Shown: piece after piece, positions 62,017 to 64,000 of the stretch
Layout: each line of letters opens with the position of its first letter
How positions within the stretch are numbered: position 1 is the stretch's first letter
Position numbers and translations under genes: made by a program
NCBI RefSeq assembly: GCF_036013645.1
Contig: NZ_CP107869.1
Location: forward strand, 8,618,001-8,682,000
Length of the DNA: 64,000 nt
Direction of reading: 5' to 3'
Origin: Streptomyces sp. NBC_00490
GTDB taxonomy: Bacteria > Actinomycetota > Actinomycetes > Streptomycetales > Streptomycetaceae
The notes under the pieces: generated by a model
Told to the model about the DNA's origin: nothing
Database searches by the model: none
Seen by the model: only the letters and a program-made list of their open reading frames with translations

Positions 62017-62722
62017 AGCCTTCACCACCCTCGCGGCAGGAGCCGCCCTGGCCGCCCTCGCCCCCGCCACGACCGCCACTGCCCACTCCTCGCACCGGCG
62101 CGGCCGCCTCATCGCCCACGACGACTTCCGCCACGGCCTCGGCCAGTGGGCCGTGGAGCTGGAGAAGGGCGGCACCGTCACCGCCTCCCGCGGCACCCTG
62201 GAGGTCGAGGTACCGGCCGGTGCGACGATCTGGTTCAAGAAGCGGCTCGAAGGCCCCTACGTCATCGAGTACACGGCCACGCCGGTGTCCGAGGGCGGCG
62301 TCAACGACCGGGTCTCCGACCTCAACAACTTCTGGAACGCGGTCGACGTCCGTTCCCCCGACGACCTCTTCGCCACGCGGCGGGGCGGGGCGCTGGCCGA
62401 GTACGACTACCTCAGGACGTACTACGTCGGCTACGGCGCCAACACCAACACCACGACCCGGCTGCGGCGCTACGTCGGTGAGGCCGGCGTCCGTCCGCTG
62501 ATCTACGACTACACGGAGCCGCTGCTCGTGGCGAACGAACCCCACCGGGTCCGGATCGTCTCCGACGGCTCCACCCAGCGGTGGTGGAACAACGGGCGCC
62601 TCGTCTTCGACTACACCGACCCGGAGCCGTACACGAGCGGGCACTTCGCCTTCCGGACGACGTGGAGCCACTTCCGCCTGAACGACTTCCGAGTGTGGCG
62701 GCTGAGCCCTCAACATCGCTGA
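62000..62722 (+). CDS. DUF6250 domain secreted protein
   Basis: A 240-residue exported protein. The N-terminus (TTRRAFTTLAAGAALAALAP) has a twin-arginine-like signal ending near TATAHS. The mature beta-sandwich (HDDFRHGLGQWAVELEKGGT V..., RRYVGEAGVRPLIYDYTEPL, RWWNNGRLVFDY) is jelly-roll/concanavalin-like and matches DUF6250, which often travels with rhamnogalacturonan lyases. It could be a carbohydrate-binding protein or a lyase; activity is not established. GTG at 62000 overlaps the PL11 gene by 17 bp with GGAAGGAG upstream. Last gene of the pectin cluster. Confidence 0.85.
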   Translation: MTTTRRAFTTLAAGAALAALAPATTATAHSSHRRGRLIAHDDFRHGLGQWAVELEKGGTVTASRGTLEVEVPAGATIWFKKRLEGPYVIEYTATPVSEGGVNDRVSDLNNFWNAVDVRSPDDLFATRRGGALAEYDYLRTYYVGYGANTNTTTRLRRYVGEAGVRPLIYDYTEPLLVANEPHRVRIVSDGSTQRWWNNGRLVFDYTDPEPYTSGHFAFRTTWSHFRLNDFRVWRLSPQHR

Positions 62723-62824
62723 TCGGAGAGGTATTCCGGGCTTGGCCAACACTTTAGGAGTGGCTTATCTCACCGCACGTCAACCCTTCCTTACGGTCGC
62801 GTAGGTCACATTCGAAGGTGAATC

Positions 62825-63652
62825 ATGCCGGGTGTGGCAGACGATTCGAAGAGTGACAGCAGAAGAGTGATCGGGTCGTACGTTGCGGTGGGGGACAGCT
62901 TCACCGAGGGCGTCGGCGACCCCGGCCCCGACGGGGCGTTCGTCGGCTGGGCCGACCGGTTCGCGGTACTTCTCGCGGACCGGCGGCCCGAGGGCGCCTT
63001 TATGTACACCAACCTCGCCGTGCGCGGAAAGCTGCTCGACCAGATCGTGGAGGACCAGCTTCCCAAGGCCGTGGAACTCGCCCCGGACCTGGTCTCCTTC
63101 TGCGCCGGCGGCAACGACATCCTCCGACCCGGAACCGACCCCGACGAGGTCGCCGAGCGCTTCGAGCGGGCCATCGCCCGGCTCTCCGAGGCGTGCGGGA
63201 CCGTGATGGTGACCACCGGCTTCGACACCCGTGACGTGCCCGTGCTCAAGCACCTGCGCGGCAAGATCGCCACGTACAACGGACATGTGCGGGCGGTCGC
63301 CGACCGCTACGGCTGTCCCGTCCTCGACCTGTGGTCCCTGAAGACGATCCAGGACCGCAGGGCCTGGGACGGCGACCGGCTCCACCTGTCGGCGGACGGG
63401 CACACGCGCGTGGCGCTCCGGGCCGGCCAGGTGCTCGGTCTGGAGGTCCCTGCCGACCCCGACCAGCCGTGGCCGCCGCTGCCGCCGCGCGGCACCCTCG
63501 ACATCCGGCGCGACAACGTGCAATGGGCGCGCGAGTACCTGGTGCCGTGGATCGGGCGCCGGTTGCGCGGGGAGTCCTCGGGCGACCATGTGACGGCCAA
63601 GGGCGCGCTGTCGCCGGACGACATCAAGATGCGGATCGCCCCGGTGGCGTGA
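62825..63652 (+). CDS. Cytoplasmic SGNH/GDSL-type esterase
   Basis: A 275-residue SGNH hydrolase without a signal peptide. Catalytic blocks: AVGDSFTEGVGD (Ser), NLAVRGKLLDQI (Gly), FCAGGNDILRPG (Asn) and GDRLHLSADGHTRVA (Asp/His). A C-terminal segment of about 60 residues (WAREYLVPWIGRRLRGESSG D) is common in actinobacterial members of this family. It probably hydrolyses acyl esters or thioesters; the substrate is unknown. ATG at 62825 with GAAGGTGA just before it. The 102-bp upstream gap separates it from the pectin cluster, so it is likely independent. Confidence 0.88.
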   Translation: MPGVADDSKSDSRRVIGSYVAVGDSFTEGVGDPGPDGAFVGWADRFAVLLADRRPEGAFMYTNLAVRGKLLDQIVEDQLPKAVELAPDLVSFCAGGNDILRPGTDPDEVAERFERAIARLSEACGTVMVTTGFDTRDVPVLKHLRGKIATYNGHVRAVADRYGCPVLDLWSLKTIQDRRAWDGDRLHLSADGHTRVALRAGQVLGLEVPADPDQPWPPLPPRGTLDIRRDNVQWAREYLVPWIGRRLRGESSGDHVTAKGALSPDDIKMRIAPVA

Positions 63653-63784
63653 CGGCGGTACGGGCCGCGCGGTGGCGGCTCGACCAGTGAGGTGACCGCG
63701 CGGGAGTGGTGCGCGGTCCGGTCCCGGGGCCGGTGCTGGGATGACGGCACACCGTCACCCCGCCCCCGGAAGGACCGGACGCGC

Positions 63785-64000
63785 ATGCCCGTCCCCCGTA
63801 CGACCGTCACGGCGGTCGCCGTCATCCTCCTGGCCCTGGGCGTGCCCGCCGTCACCGCACCCGGGGCCGCCGCCGCGGGCGGTGCCGTCCCCGCGGCCCG
63901 TGTCACGTCGGCGCCCGCCACCGTCACCGTGACCGGCGAGGGCAGCGCCGTCGCGAAGCCCGACATCGCCGTGGTCGGCGCCGGGGTGGAGGCCACCGCC
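63785..64000 (+). CDS. SIMPL (DUF541) domain exported protein, truncated by the window edge
   Basis: The first 72 codons of a gene running off the right edge. ATG at 63785 with GGAAGGA about ten bases upstream. A signal peptide (VPRTTVTAVAVILLALGVPA, cleavage near AAAG) is followed by ATVTVTGEGSAVAKPDIAVV and GAGVEATA, the typical beginning of a SIMPL domain, a periplasmic/extracellular fold of poorly defined function. The C-terminal part cannot be judged. Confidence 0.75.
   Translation, partial: MPVPRTTVTAVAVILLALGVPAVTAPGAAAAGGAVPAARVTSAPATVTVTGEGSAVAKPDIAVVGAGVEATA

Overview
The window is about 64 kb of very GC-rich actinobacterial chromosome. Third codon positions are strongly G/C biased, GTG and TTG starts are common, and many neighbouring genes overlap by 4 bp. 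The gene set (hopanoid operon with an embedded DUF6380 gene, SCO6745-type protein, LPFR microprotein, c-di-AMP riboswitch ahead of a LysM/M23 hydrolase) points to Streptomyces. No tRNA, rRNA, insertion sequence, prophage or CRISPR array was seen.

Layout. 1-5.8 kb: SDR oxidoreductase, MerR regulator, amino-acid permease, then a chain of overlapping or closely spaced small genes (macrodomain, PfkB kinase, lipoprotein, 27-residue membrane peptide, DUF6766 protein). 5.8-10.7 kb: three secreted peptidases (M1, S15, M14). 10.8-20.7 kb: BCCT transporter, D-amino-acid-oxidase-like flavoprotein, a Cys-rich protein of unknown function, a peptidoglycan-binding-domain pseudogene apparently broken by a micro-inversion, an ABC-F protein, a serine hydrolase and Tex. 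20.9-25.4 kb: two non-coding tandem-repeat regions (82-bp units; 36-38-bp units) beside an SCO6745-family gene and two DJ-1/PfpI proteins. 25.4-30.4 kb: enoyl-CoA hydratase, HdeD-like membrane protein, RsbW-like ATPase, Idi, CDF metal transporter, GalE.

30.6-37.7 kb is a compact operon: two CDP-alcohol phosphotransferases, a sugar/choline-type nucleotidyltransferase, a glycerol-1-phosphate-dehydrogenase-like enzyme, a GT2 glycosyltransferase and a Wzm/Wzt-like ABC exporter, closed by a strong hairpin. It looks like a pathway for an uncharacterised exported phosphopolyol glycolipid or glycopolymer. 38-50.9 kb is a complete hopanoid operon: hpnC, hpnD, DUF6380, hpnE, polyprenyl synthase, shc, hpnG, hpnH, ispG, dxs and an aminotransferase. 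It runs from isoprenoid precursor supply through squalene and hopene to side-chain extension, and starts with a coupled 23-codon leader ORF.

50.9-64 kb: XRE-cupin regulator with a DUF6126 peptide and a double palindromic operator, a tyrosine phosphatase, a GH36 alpha-galactosidase, a c-di-AMP riboswitch controlling a LysM-M23 endopeptidase, a four-gene overlapping secreted rhamnogalacturonan (pectin) degradation cluster behind a LacI-type operator, an SGNH hydrolase, and the start of a SIMPL-domain protein cut by the window edge.
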